DNA from: Gemmatimonadota bacterium
GTDB lineage: Bacteria > Gemmatimonadota > Gemmatimonadetes > Gemmatimonadales > GWC2-71-9
Direction: 5' to 3'
Assembly (NCBI GenBank): GCA_016720805.1
Contig: JADKJZ010000001.1
Span: 248,001-312,000 of the forward strand
Length of the DNA: 64,000 bases
This document shows, in pieces, positions 26,529 to 34,250 of this stretch. The translations under genes were made by a program, and so were the position numbers. Every line of letters begins with the position of its first letter. Within the stretch, counting starts at the first letter, position 1. The notes below the pieces were generated by a model, which worked only from the letters and a program-made list of their open reading frames with translations, did not search any database and was not told the DNA's origin.

Positions 26529-27982
26529 TCCGTCGCATCAGCGGACTGGTGCTGCTGCTCGGCACGGTTGCGGGCATTGCCATCGGTGCGGCGCGCGCGC
26601 CGAGCGTCCCGGATCCGTTCGATCACGGCAAGCACGCCAAGCTGTTTGTCTCCTGCACGGCGTGCCATGTCGGCGCGGAACGTGCCGGGGTCAGCATCTT
26701 CCCGACGGCGGCACAATGTGCCACCTGTCATGACGGCACGGCGCAGCGCATCGTGGATTGGCAGCCTCGCGTCGGCCCGCCGATCACCCACCTGAATTTC
26801 AATCATCGCGTCCACCTCGAGCGGCGTCGGGCACGGCACGCCGACTCGTCGGGCACCTGTGTCGACTGCCATGCCACGGGCGGCGCCAAGTGGATGGATG
26901 TGCGCGGCCCGGACGCTCCCCAGTGCCTGAGCTGTCACAAGCTGGGCCGCGAGAATCACTTCTCGCTGCCCGACACCGCGTGCGCCACCTGCCACGTGGC
27001 TCTCTCGAAAGCGACCGGCCTGAGTCGCGAACGGGTGGGCCGCTTTCCACGGCCGGTGAGCCACGATGCGCCCAACTTCCAGTCGAAGGCCGGGCACGGG
27101 ACGCTCGCCAAGAACACGGTGGGCACGCAGCGGGTCGCGTCGAGCTGTGCCACCTGTCACGTGCGCCCCTATTGCACCTACTGCCACGTGAATGCACCGG
27201 AGATTCCCGCCATCCAGGCGCTTGGCTTCTACAACGCCTCGGTGGCCTTGCCCCGGAAGTTCGACCAGCCCGCCACGCACCTGCGTGCCGACTTCGAGTC
27301 GCAACATGGCAAGCAGGCGGGCCATGGGGCACAGGCGTGCCAGACCTGCCACACGCGGGAGAGTTGCGCGGTCTGCCACGTGAACCAGTTGCCGGCCGCG
27401 GCACGCGGCCTCTATCCGGCGGGCCCCGGTCGCGGGGCCGGCGCGATGCCGAAGGCGAAGGCCCCGTTGACCCACACGCCGACATGGCCCACCAAGCATG
27501 GCACCGTCGCCGCGGCCACGATGCAGACGTGCGCGTCGTGTCACACGCGGCAGAGTTGTCTCACCTGCCACGTCCCGAACACAGCCAACCGCGGGCAGTA
27601 TCATCCGGCCAGCTTCCTGACGCGGCATCCGGCCGATGCGTACTCCCGCGCGAGCTCCTGTGCCGAGTGCCACAATCAAGCGCAGTTCTGCCAGAGCTGT
27701 CACCAGCAGTCAGGGGTGGTCTCGCAGCGCGCGCTGCTGGGCGCTGGTGGGTATCACGATGGCAACCGCCAGTTCTTCGTCGGGCATGGTCAGGCGGCGC
27801 GCCAGTCGCTCGAGAGCTGTGCGTCGTGTCACGTCGAACGGGACTGCCTCACCTGCCACTCGGCGCAGAAGGGCCGCGGCTTCTCGCCGCACGGCCCCGG
27901 CTTCGACTCCGAACGGATGCTCCGCAAGAACCCGCAACTGTGCATGGCCTGCCACGGCACGGCGATCCCCCGGCGGCAATAG
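26525..27982 (+). CDS. Exported multihaem cytochrome c (16 haem sites)
   Basis: 485 residues from the ATG that overlaps the barrel gene stop. A signal peptide (LVLLLGTVAGIAIGAARA) is followed by 16 CxxCH motifs, beginning CTACH and CATCH and ending CLTCH and CMACH. Many histidines outside the motifs could act as distal ligands. There are no other membrane helices, so it is periplasmic or passes into the barrel. It resembles MtrA/PioA-like or cytochrome c3/c7-family proteins in layout but is longer than the decahaem MtrA. Confidence 0.85.
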   Translation: MIRRISGLVLLLGTVAGIAIGAARAPSVPDPFDHGKHAKLFVSCTACHVGAERAGVSIFPTAAQCATCHDGTAQRIVDWQPRVGPPITHLNFNHRVHLERRRARHADSSGTCVDCHATGGAKWMDVRGPDAPQCLSCHKLGRENHFSLPDTACATCHVALSKATGLSRERVGRFPRPVSHDAPNFQSKAGHGTLAKNTVGTQRVASSCATCHVRPYCTYCHVNAPEIPAIQALGFYNASVALPRKFDQPATHLRADFESQHGKQAGHGAQACQTCHTRESCAVCHVNQLPAAARGLYPAGPGRGAGAMPKAKAPLTHTPTWPTKHGTVAAATMQTCASCHTRQSCLTCHVPNTANRGQYHPASFLTRHPADAYSRASSCAECHNQAQFCQSCHQQSGVVSQRALLGAGGYHDGNRQFFVGHGQAARQSLESCASCHVERDCLTCHSAQKGRGFSPHGPGFDSERMLRKNPQLCMACHGTAIPRRQ

Positions 27983-28061
27983 CGTCCAGGCAGGGCAGGG
28001 AACCAGAACGCAGCGATCGGCGTATGTTCCGGGAGTGAGACCTTCATCCCCGGAGCATGCC

Positions 28062-28505
28062 GTGTCGTTTCACAAGCCCACCGACGAAGAACTCCGCCGC
28101 CGCCTCAATCCGATGCAGTATCGGGTGACCCAGCACGAAGGGACCGAGCCGCCGTTCGAGAACGAATACTGGGACCGTCACGAGGATGGCATCTACGTCG
28201 ATGTCGTCTCGGGCGAGCCACTCTTCTCGTCTCGCGACAAGTTCGACTCGGGGACGGGGTGGCCGTCGTTCACCAAGCCAATCAATCACGACGCCGTGGC
28301 GACTCGGACCGACCGCTCGCTGCCCTACATGACCCGCACCGAGGTCCGGTCCGCCCAGGCGGACTCCCACCTCGGTCACGTCTTTGACGATGGCCCCGGC
28401 CCCGAGGGGGTCCGCTTCTGCATGAACTCGGCGGCGCTGCGGTTCATTCCGGTGGCCGAGCTCGAGGCGCAGGGGTATGGGGAATGGTTGAAGTTGTTTC
28501 GCTGA
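28062..28505 (+). CDS. msrB: Peptide-methionine (R)-S-oxide reductase MsrB
   Basis: 147 residues, normal length. It reduces methionine R-sulfoxide in proteins. The conserved core is present: SGEPLFSSRDKFDSGTGWPSF, ADSHLGHVFDDGP and the catalytic cysteine in RFCMNSAALRF. The two CxxC zinc motifs of many MsrB proteins are absent, so it belongs to the zinc-free form. The GTG start has CGGAG upstream; an in-frame GTG at 28035 is less likely. A TATGTTCC element lies 32 bases before the start. Confidence 0.95.
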   Translation: MSFHKPTDEELRRRLNPMQYRVTQHEGTEPPFENEYWDRHEDGIYVDVVSGEPLFSSRDKFDSGTGWPSFTKPINHDAVATRTDRSLPYMTRTEVRSAQADSHLGHVFDDGPGPEGVRFCMNSAALRFIPVAELEAQGYGEWLKLFR

Positions 28506-28520
28506 GGCGCCGGCGGCGCG

Positions 28521-29588
28521 TCAGCGCCTGCCGACGCACCGGGAGACGGTGATGGCATCATCCTGGTCGGGCGTGGCGAGCCAGAGGGTGTCGCCTGACA
28601 GGTGGCGGATCGTGTGACGGCCGCTCAGGAGAAGGGTGTCACGCAACGATCCAGTGGCCGTGAGACGGAGCCAACGCTGGATCGGAGCGCCGGCCGGACT
28701 GCGGTTCAACCAGACCGCGCCGTTTGGATCGACGCGCATTGCCGTCACTCGGGGGAGCATTGCCGGCCGACGGACGACGCCAAGCACGGCCTCGCGGGTG
28801 ACTCTCCCGCTGCTGGTGAAGTCTGCCAACTTCGCCTCCCACGTCCCGTCGTCAAGCGGAATGCCGGCGAGGGCGAACGTCGTGTCACGCTGCAGGACCC
28901 CGCGATCATCAACGCACCGGAGGCGGATGCGGTCGTCCTCGAGCGGCTCCACTCCGCACCACCGCTCGCCATTCGGGGAACCCGCGGCGACGGCCTGAGC
29001 CGAGAACGGCTGGGTGCTCAGGATCGAGCTGCCGTTGCCTATCGGAATCGTGATGCGCTCCTCGGAGGGTCCAGGGAAGTGGTAGAGCGAATCCGTCGCA
29101 GCCGCCACCGCGGTCATCCCCAACAATCCCCAGCCTCCCAGGCCGATGCCTTTGCTCCCTAGCGCCAAGGGGGCGGGCGTCCACGGCTGCTGGCCACTCA
29201 ACTGGGTCCCGGACAGGTACTTCCCGTCGGCGGCGAAGAACTGCACGCGGCTGAGCTGAAGGTCGGTGGCCCACACGGAATCTCCACGCCAACCCATCGT
29301 GTAGATCATCTTGAATTCACCCGGACCGGCCCCGTTTCGTCCGAGCGGCCGGCTTTCCGCCAGGCCGCGCCCCACGCGGATTTCGGTGGCACCAAACTCC
29401 GTGGTCCACGCCATCACGCCGTTCGGCCCCGGGGCGAAGCCTTCGATCCGCCCGTCGTCGTCAGCGGACGGTTGCAGCACCGCTTCGCAGACCAGCGCCA
29501 TCGTGTCGGCAACGGCGAGGCCGGTTGCCCGGTCGGGCGCTCCGCACGCGCCAAGGAAAAAGCAGGGAACCAGGGACAATCGGCGCAT
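28521..29588 (-). CDS. Lipoprotein with beta-propeller-like repeats
   Basis: 355 residues. The signal ends in a lipobox (LGACG). The body has repeated strand blocks typical of 6-bladed beta-propeller proteins: NGAGPGEFKMIYTMGW, then SVWATDLQLSRVQFF and AVWLNRS. No catalytic motif is visible and the ligand is unknown. The ATG at 29588 fits the signal peptide. A TATATTGC promoter-like element lies 29 bases upstream. It is convergent with msrB with 15 bases between stops. Confidence 0.72.
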   Translation of the reverse strand: MRRLSLVPCFFLGACGAPDRATGLAVADTMALVCEAVLQPSADDDGRIEGFAPGPNGVMAWTTEFGATEIRVGRGLAESRPLGRNGAGPGEFKMIYTMGWRGDSVWATDLQLSRVQFFAADGKYLSGTQLSGQQPWTPAPLALGSKGIGLGGWGLLGMTAVAAATDSLYHFPGPSEERITIPIGNGSSILSTQPFSAQAVAAGSPNGERWCGVEPLEDDRIRLRCVDDRGVLQRDTTFALAGIPLDDGTWEAKLADFTSSGRVTREAVLGVVRRPAMLPRVTAMRVDPNGAVWLNRSPAGAPIQRWLRLTATGSLRDTLLLSGRHTIRHLSGDTLWLATPDQDDAITVSRCVGRR

Positions 29589-29616
29589 GATCGAACTCGG
29601 GGTGGGTGGACGGCGG

Positions 29617-29624
29617 GCAATATA
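29617..29624 (-). promoter_or_regulatory. TAnnTTnG-type promoter element
   Basis: On the minus strand this reads TATATTGC, 29 bases upstream of the propeller lipoprotein ATG, and resembles the TAnnTTTG -7 element. Confidence 0.35.
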
Positions 29625-29793
29625 GGGGACAGCCAGGCGTTGTTTCCGACGACCGCGTTCGGCCGACGGCACCGAGGCGACGCGACGCGATGCCGTAACG
29701 TTTTGAAACAATCGCCTCCCGCTTCCCGTTAGGTTCGCGTCCGGCACCCCGTTTCGGTGGGTGACCGGACGCTCGACCATTGAGGAGGTTGCC

Positions 29794-30459
29794 ATGCTGG
29801 TACCGACCATTCGATTCCAAACGGCCCTGACGCGCGGGTCGTTCTTCTTTTCGCTCCTCCTGTCTGCCGCGCTTCCTGTCTCGGCCCAGCAGCTTTCCCT
29901 CGGTGCCGGCTACACCAAGATGGAAGGCCGGATCGGCGACTCCCAGTCGGATCACGGGATGATCGTTCGCCTCGGCGTCGACCTCGTCACTCGCCGGAAC
30001 CTCACCTGGAGTCTCGAGGGGGGCGTGGAGCGGCTGAACGAAATCCACCGTCAGTCGACCACCGACTGCTTCCTCCCCGGCGGCGGAACTGGTCCGTGCC
30101 ACTTCGACAGCCGCAACCGCGACACCGGCTGGTCGTTGGGGACCACGTTGCGGATGGCCCCTGCCGACGGGCCGGTGCGCCCGTACGCGCTGATCGGGCT
30201 CGGCTTTCTGACCGTTCGCGAGCATGACCGGCAACTGGTCACCGACGAGAATGGCGCCACGCTGCCTAACTTCACCTTCGACGCCAGCTTCAACGATCAG
30301 GCGCTGCAGGGTCACCTCGGGGCCGGCATCACCGCGCGTCCCGCCAGCTGGCCCGTGGCGCTCTACGCCGAAGGTCGGATGACGCGACTGATCCACAACT
30401 ACTCAGGCGGGATCGTGGGGAACTGGAATCCGACGATTGTGGTGGGGCTCAGAAGGTAG
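29794..30459 (+). CDS. Outer-membrane beta-barrel protein
   Basis: 221 residues with a signal peptide ending LPVSAQQ and then strands in the style of small OmpA/OmpW-like eight-stranded barrels (LSLGAGYTKMEG, WSLEGGVERL, YALIGLGFLTVREH, VALYAEGRMTRL). It ends with the expected strand and positive terminus (PTIVVGLRR). The function is unknown. The start is fixed by GAGGAGG eight bases upstream. It is convergent with the lipoprotein gene at 30580 across the second heptamer-armed element. Confidence 0.78.
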   Translation: MLVPTIRFQTALTRGSFFFSLLLSAALPVSAQQLSLGAGYTKMEGRIGDSQSDHGMIVRLGVDLVTRRNLTWSLEGGVERLNEIHRQSTTDCFLPGGGTGPCHFDSRNRDTGWSLGTTLRMAPADGPVRPYALIGLGFLTVREHDRQLVTDENGATLPNFTFDASFNDQALQGHLGAGITARPASWPVALYAEGRMTRLIHNYSGGIVGNWNPTIVVGLRR

Positions 30460-30462
30460 GTT

Positions 30463-30573
30463 GGTGAACGGTGAACGGTGGTGAACGGTGAACGGTAAAA
30501 CGTAAGACGTGAGACGTGCGCCCTGGCTGGGTACGTCTCACGTCTCACCTCTCAAGGCCTTAGTCTCACGTCT
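30463..30573. repeat. Heptamer-armed palindrome 2 (GGTGAAC and ACGTGAG types)
   Basis: Directly behind the stop at 30459: four GGTGAAC units (30463-30493, split by an extra GGT), then ACGTGAG-like units. A perfect 12-bp inverted pair (30506-30517 with 30533-30544) forms the core stem; more ACGTCTC-type units continue on the right. The GGTGAAC array here has no matching right arm, unlike element 5. Confidence 0.75.
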
Positions 30574-30579
30574 GATCCG

Positions 30580-31233
30580 TTACGGCGCCTTGACCAGATT
30601 CACCGTGGCCGAGCCGGTACGCACGCGCATGGTCGAGCCGGCGGCGGCGGGCCCCGTGAACGTCCCGCGCAGGTAGCTGTAGACACCGGCTGCGGGGTTG
30701 ATCGCGGTGGCCGGGATCGTCGTCGTGGCCAGCACGCTGCTCCTGGCGGCCGGGGGAAGCGAATCGGTCAACCCGCTGCCTGCGCCAGCATTGGTGTATG
30801 TCAGGGTGGCCACCCAGAAGTCTGGCTGGGCAGTCGACGTCCAACTCACGGTAAGTGGCTGTCCGAACGTGATCGGCTGGTCCGCCACGGGCGCCGTCAA
30901 CGTGGGCCCGTCAATGATGGTCGCGCGTCCCTCGACGACATCACCATCGTGTTCGACACGGAGCACCAAGTCCTGCCCGGTCATGAGTGGAGTGCCGATG
31001 TCGTAGGTGTAGCTGCCGGTTCCGCTCTGCGGCACGGTGACACCGTTGATCTTGACGACTGCATCCGTCAGTGGCGCGCCATCACGGCTGAGGGAGAAGT
31101 TCTGGAACCTGACCCCCATGTCGTTACCGACCACGAGGATTGGACCAGGGTCGCCGTTGCCGGTCGGGTCGTCGCTGCAAGCGGCCACGGCGGCGGACAG
31201 CAGGAGGGCAGTGAAGAGTGCAGTGCGGGCCAT
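30580..31233 (-). CDS. Secreted lipoprotein of unknown function
   Basis: 217 residues with lipobox AVAACS after a signal peptide. The mature part is rich in Thr, Gly and Ala, with Ig-like strand patterns (VRFQNFSLSRDGAPLTDAVV; TFGQPLTVSWTSTAQPDFWV). No catalytic residues or known domain can be assigned. It may be an outer-membrane surface protein. Confidence 0.7.
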   Translation of the reverse strand: MARTALFTALLLSAAVAACSDDPTGNGDPGPILVVGNDMGVRFQNFSLSRDGAPLTDAVVKINGVTVPQSGTGSYTYDIGTPLMTGQDLVLRVEHDGDVVEGRATIIDGPTLTAPVADQPITFGQPLTVSWTSTAQPDFWVATLTYTNAGAGSGLTDSLPPAARSSVLATTTIPATAINPAAGVYSYLRGTFTGPAAAGSTMRVRTGSATVNLVKAP

Positions 31234-31392
31234 GAGGTACTCCGGGTCACAGGATGGGATCCGTCAGCGGTGGTGCTGAGGTTGATCGCGGATCGAGGTG
31301 TGCGCTTTGCGGCGCTCCAACGCGCCGACAGGAGGGGTGACGCCTCAGTTCGGGAGGAGTGGCACACGCGACGATGAATGCGTGCTTCGGAT

Positions 31393-31470
31393 AAAGGTGA
31401 AAGGTGAAACGCGCGTACTCTCGCCGTTTCACCTTTCACCTTTCGCATCACACATCGCACGTCGCACACT
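31393..31470. repeat. Heptamer-armed palindrome 3 (AAAGGTG)
   Basis: A perfect 18-bp inverted pair (31393-31410 with 31426-31443) made of AAAGGTG repeats around a 15-base loop. On the right it continues with three further 7-bp units of the form ATCGCAC/GTCGCAC (31444-31468). It lies between tandem genes, about 48 bases behind the acyl-CoA dehydrogenase stop. Confidence 0.75.
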
Positions 31471-31491
31471 TCACCGGTCAATTATCGGGGC

Positions 31492-33333
31492 TCACCCCTC
31501 ACGAACAATCCCCGCTTCCATCCAGGTCAACTCCTCCTTCACGACCCGCTGCGCCAGCTGATAGGTCGTCACGTCATCCGGCCCGAACGCCTGCCGGAAG
31601 AGGTGGTCGACGCGCTGGCGAGCATGGCGACAGAAGACGTCGGCCACGGCGATCGCATCGCGATTGCCGACGCGCGCCATCGTCTCGGCGCGGCTGATCG
31701 CGGCGGTCATCGCGAACAACTCGGCGCCGACGTCGACCAGGCGGAAGAGCACCGACTGCCGCTGTTCGAGCTTCGGTCCGAAACGGACCATGGCATGGAA
31801 GAGCGTGCGGGCGAGCTTGCGTGAACGGCGCCCCACGAAACGCAGGTGGCCCGCGAGCTGCCCGAATCCACCGAAACGCAACCACTCCGTGCCGAGCCAG
31901 AGTCGCGGATACCAGGCGGCATAGAAGCCCGCCGAGCGGAGCAACGCCTTCCCCTTCACGCCGAGCGATGTCCGCGGATCGATCAGGTCGCCGGCGACCT
32001 TGAGATGGGTGTCGACCGCCTCACGCGCGATGAACAGTCGCATGATCTCGCTGGAGCCTTCGAAGATCCGATTGATGCGCGAATCACGGTACATCCGCTC
32101 GACCGGATCGGGGACCTCGCCGCGCATCCGGAGCGAATCGGCGGTCTCGTAGCCGCGGCCGCCCTTGATCTGCAGGCAGTCATCGACGATCCGCCCGCTG
32201 ACTTCCGAGTTCCAGAGCTTGGCGATCGCCGCCTCGAGACGGATGTCGGTGTCGCCCCGATCGGCGAGGAGCGACGCGAGCTCGGCGACCGCCTCCATCG
32301 CGAAGGTGTCGGCCGTCATCTTGCCGATCATCTGCGCCACGGCGTCGTGCTTGCCGATCGGCTTGCCCCACTGCGTGCGCGTGGCCGCCCACTTCCTCGC
32401 GATCTGGAGCGCGCGCTTGGCCCCGGCCACTCCGGACGCCGGCAAGGTGAGCCGCCCGGTGTTCAGGGTGATCAGCGCCAGCTTGAGCCCTTTCCCCTCG
32501 CCCCAGATCACGTTCTCGGCAGGCACCTTCACGTTGGTGAAGCGCATGACGCCGTTCTCGATCGCCTTGAGTCCCATGAAGCCCAGGCGATGCACCACCT
32601 CGACGCCTGGCATGTCGGCCTCGACGATGAAGGCGGTGATCCGCGTTCCCGTCTTCGCCATCACGACCATCACTTCGGCGACGGGACCATTCGTGCACCA
32701 GAGCTTCTCGCCGTTGAGGATCCAGTGCGTGCCGTCGGCACTCTTCTCCGCCGTGGTGGCGAGGCCGGCCGGATCGGAGCCGACGCCGGTCTCGGTCAGC
32801 GCAAAGGCCGAGATGGCACCCTGCGCCAGGCGCGGCAGGAAGCGCTGCTTCTGCTCCGGCGTGCCGAACAGCTTGAGCGGTACTGCGACGCCGATCGATT
32901 GCGACGCCGAGAGCAGGGCGGTGAGCGAGCCATCCTGCGACGTCACCATCCCGATCGCCCTGGTGTACATCAGCTGGGAGAGACCGAGGCCGCCGTACTG
33001 CTCGTCGATCTTGATGCCGAAGGCGCCCATCTCGCGGAGCGATTGCACCACGTCGGCCGGGACCTTGCCGGCGCGGTCGATCGCATCGCTGTCCACATCT
33101 TCCTTCAGGAAGCGCTCCAGTTCCGTCAGGAAGGGCGCCGCCTTCGCCACCATCGCCGGGTCGGGGGCGGGGAAGGGGTGCACCAACCCGATCGGGAGAC
33201 GGCCGGCGAAGAGCTCGCGCAGGAACGATGGTGCGGTCCATTCCGCTTCGCGGGCCGCTTCGGCGACGGCGCGGGCCTCGTCGACGGACGGTGCGGCAGG
33301 GGCAGCGGCGGCGGGCGTGAGAACGTCGGTCAT
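31492..33333 (-). CDS. Acyl-CoA dehydrogenase (long-chain type)
   Basis: 613 residues, longer than the usual 380, like VLCAD/ACAD9-type enzymes with a C-terminal extra domain. The central FAD/acyl-CoA region is clear: FALTETGVGSDPAGLATTAEK, WILNGEKLWCTNG, and the C-terminal KGGRGYETADSLRMRGEVPDP. It carries out the first oxidation step of fatty-acid beta-oxidation. The N-terminus is Ala-Pro rich. The gene overlaps the TetR gene by four bases (ATGA), so the regulator and enzyme are co-transcribed. Confidence 0.9.
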   Translation of the reverse strand: MTDVLTPAAAAPAAPSVDEARAVAEAAREAEWTAPSFLRELFAGRLPIGLVHPFPAPDPAMVAKAAPFLTELERFLKEDVDSDAIDRAGKVPADVVQSLREMGAFGIKIDEQYGGLGLSQLMYTRAIGMVTSQDGSLTALLSASQSIGVAVPLKLFGTPEQKQRFLPRLAQGAISAFALTETGVGSDPAGLATTAEKSADGTHWILNGEKLWCTNGPVAEVMVVMAKTGTRITAFIVEADMPGVEVVHRLGFMGLKAIENGVMRFTNVKVPAENVIWGEGKGLKLALITLNTGRLTLPASGVAGAKRALQIARKWAATRTQWGKPIGKHDAVAQMIGKMTADTFAMEAVAELASLLADRGDTDIRLEAAIAKLWNSEVSGRIVDDCLQIKGGRGYETADSLRMRGEVPDPVERMYRDSRINRIFEGSSEIMRLFIAREAVDTHLKVAGDLIDPRTSLGVKGKALLRSAGFYAAWYPRLWLGTEWLRFGGFGQLAGHLRFVGRRSRKLARTLFHAMVRFGPKLEQRQSVLFRLVDVGAELFAMTAAISRAETMARVGNRDAIAVADVFCRHARQRVDHLFRQAFGPDDVTTYQLAQRVVKEELTWMEAGIVREG

Positions 33334-34004
33334 CGGGGACTCCGTCGGGTCGGGGAGGTGCGCCGGGAGGGGAGCGCACCGAGCAGCAGCGTGGTGATAT
33401 GGCGCTTGCGGGCGGCCAGGAATGCCGGAGTGGGGCCGTCGAATCCGATCGCGGCGACGAGGGTGTCGTCGTGAAGCGCCGGGAACCAGGTCAGCGCGAT
33501 CATCGAGAGGAGGAGGTGCATCACCTGCGTGCGGGCGCGCGCCGGGAAGCCGAGTTCCTGCGCCAGCGCCGTGACCGCCTCGCTGCCCACCGCCTGCCGC
33601 AGCGAGCGGGCATCGAGTCCCGCCCCCTCGCCCAATGCCTCGCGCTGGATCAGGCGGAGGAAGTTCGGATGCGCCACCACGAAGTCGACATAATCGGAAA
33701 CCACCCCGGCGAGCACTTCGGCCGGCGGGCGGGCGCTCCGCATCGCCCGCAGGCGCCCGGCGCGAATGGTCTCGAGGGCGTCCGCAAAGGCGTGCTCCAG
33801 CACGGCGTGGTAGAGCTCGGCCTTGGAGCCGAAGAAGTACCCCGGCGTGCCCCGGGAGAGCCCGGCGCGCACCCCGACGGCCGCGAGCGACGTGGCCTCG
33901 TAGCCCAGCTCCGCAAAGAGCTCGGCGCCGGCCTCGAGAATCGCGGCGCGGCTCCGCTCGGCGTCGCGGAGCCGCGCGGCAGGGGCTGCTGAAGGGCGGG
34001 GCAT
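33330..34004 (-). CDS. TetR-family regulator
   Basis: 224 residues. The N-terminal helix-turn-helix is canonical (RAAILEAGAELFAELGYEATSLAAVGVRAGLSRGTPGYFFGSKAELYHAVL); the rest is a C-terminal ligand pocket domain. It probably senses an acyl-CoA and controls the acyl-CoA dehydrogenase with which it overlaps. The ATG at 34004 has GCGAGG upstream. A palindrome directly upstream is a likely autoregulatory operator. Confidence 0.9.
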   Translation of the reverse strand: MPRPSAAPAARLRDAERSRAAILEAGAELFAELGYEATSLAAVGVRAGLSRGTPGYFFGSKAELYHAVLEHAFADALETIRAGRLRAMRSARPPAEVLAGVVSDYVDFVVAHPNFLRLIQREALGEGAGLDARSLRQAVGSEAVTALAQELGFPARARTQVMHLLLSMIALTWFPALHDDTLVAAIGFDGPTPAFLAARKRHITTLLLGALPSRRTSPTRRSPR

Positions 34005-34017
34005 GGCGGAACCTCGC

Positions 34018-34039
34018 TTACTTGTTGGCAAGCAAGTTA
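34018..34039. promoter_or_regulatory. TetR operator candidate
   Basis: The sequence has ACTTG ... CAAGT half-sites (34020-34024 and 34033-34037) within a 22-bp near-palindrome, 14 bases upstream of the TetR ATG. Its position and symmetry fit the autoregulatory operator of the TetR-acyl-CoA dehydrogenase pair. Confidence 0.6.
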
Positions 34040-34071
34040 GGGACGGGGCCGGACGGGGGCAATGGGGGGCG

Positions 34072-34246
34072 GCGAACAGCGAACAGCGAACGGCGAACAG
34101 GGAGGGGTGAGGGGTGCACTGTCATCCCGAACGCAGTGAGGGACCTGCGTGCTGGCCGCTACGCAGATCCCTCGCCTTGCTCGGGATGACAGTCCCCCTC
34201 ACCCCTCACCCCTCACCGTCTGTAGTTCGCGGTTCGCTGTTCGCCG
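34072..34246. repeat. Heptamer-armed palindrome 4 (GCGAACA and GAGGGGT) with GTCATCCCGA core
   Basis: Outer arms: GCGAACA-type units on the left (34073-34099) and the complement TTCGCGG/TTCGCTG on the right (34226-34246). Next inside: GAGGGGT units (34102-34116) paired with CCCCTCA units (34194-34215). The core (34119-34191) is a 32-bp imperfect stem starting CTGTCATCCCGA and ending TCGGGATGACAG. It lies immediately behind the TonB receptor stop. Confidence 0.82.
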
Positions 34247-34250
34247 TCCG

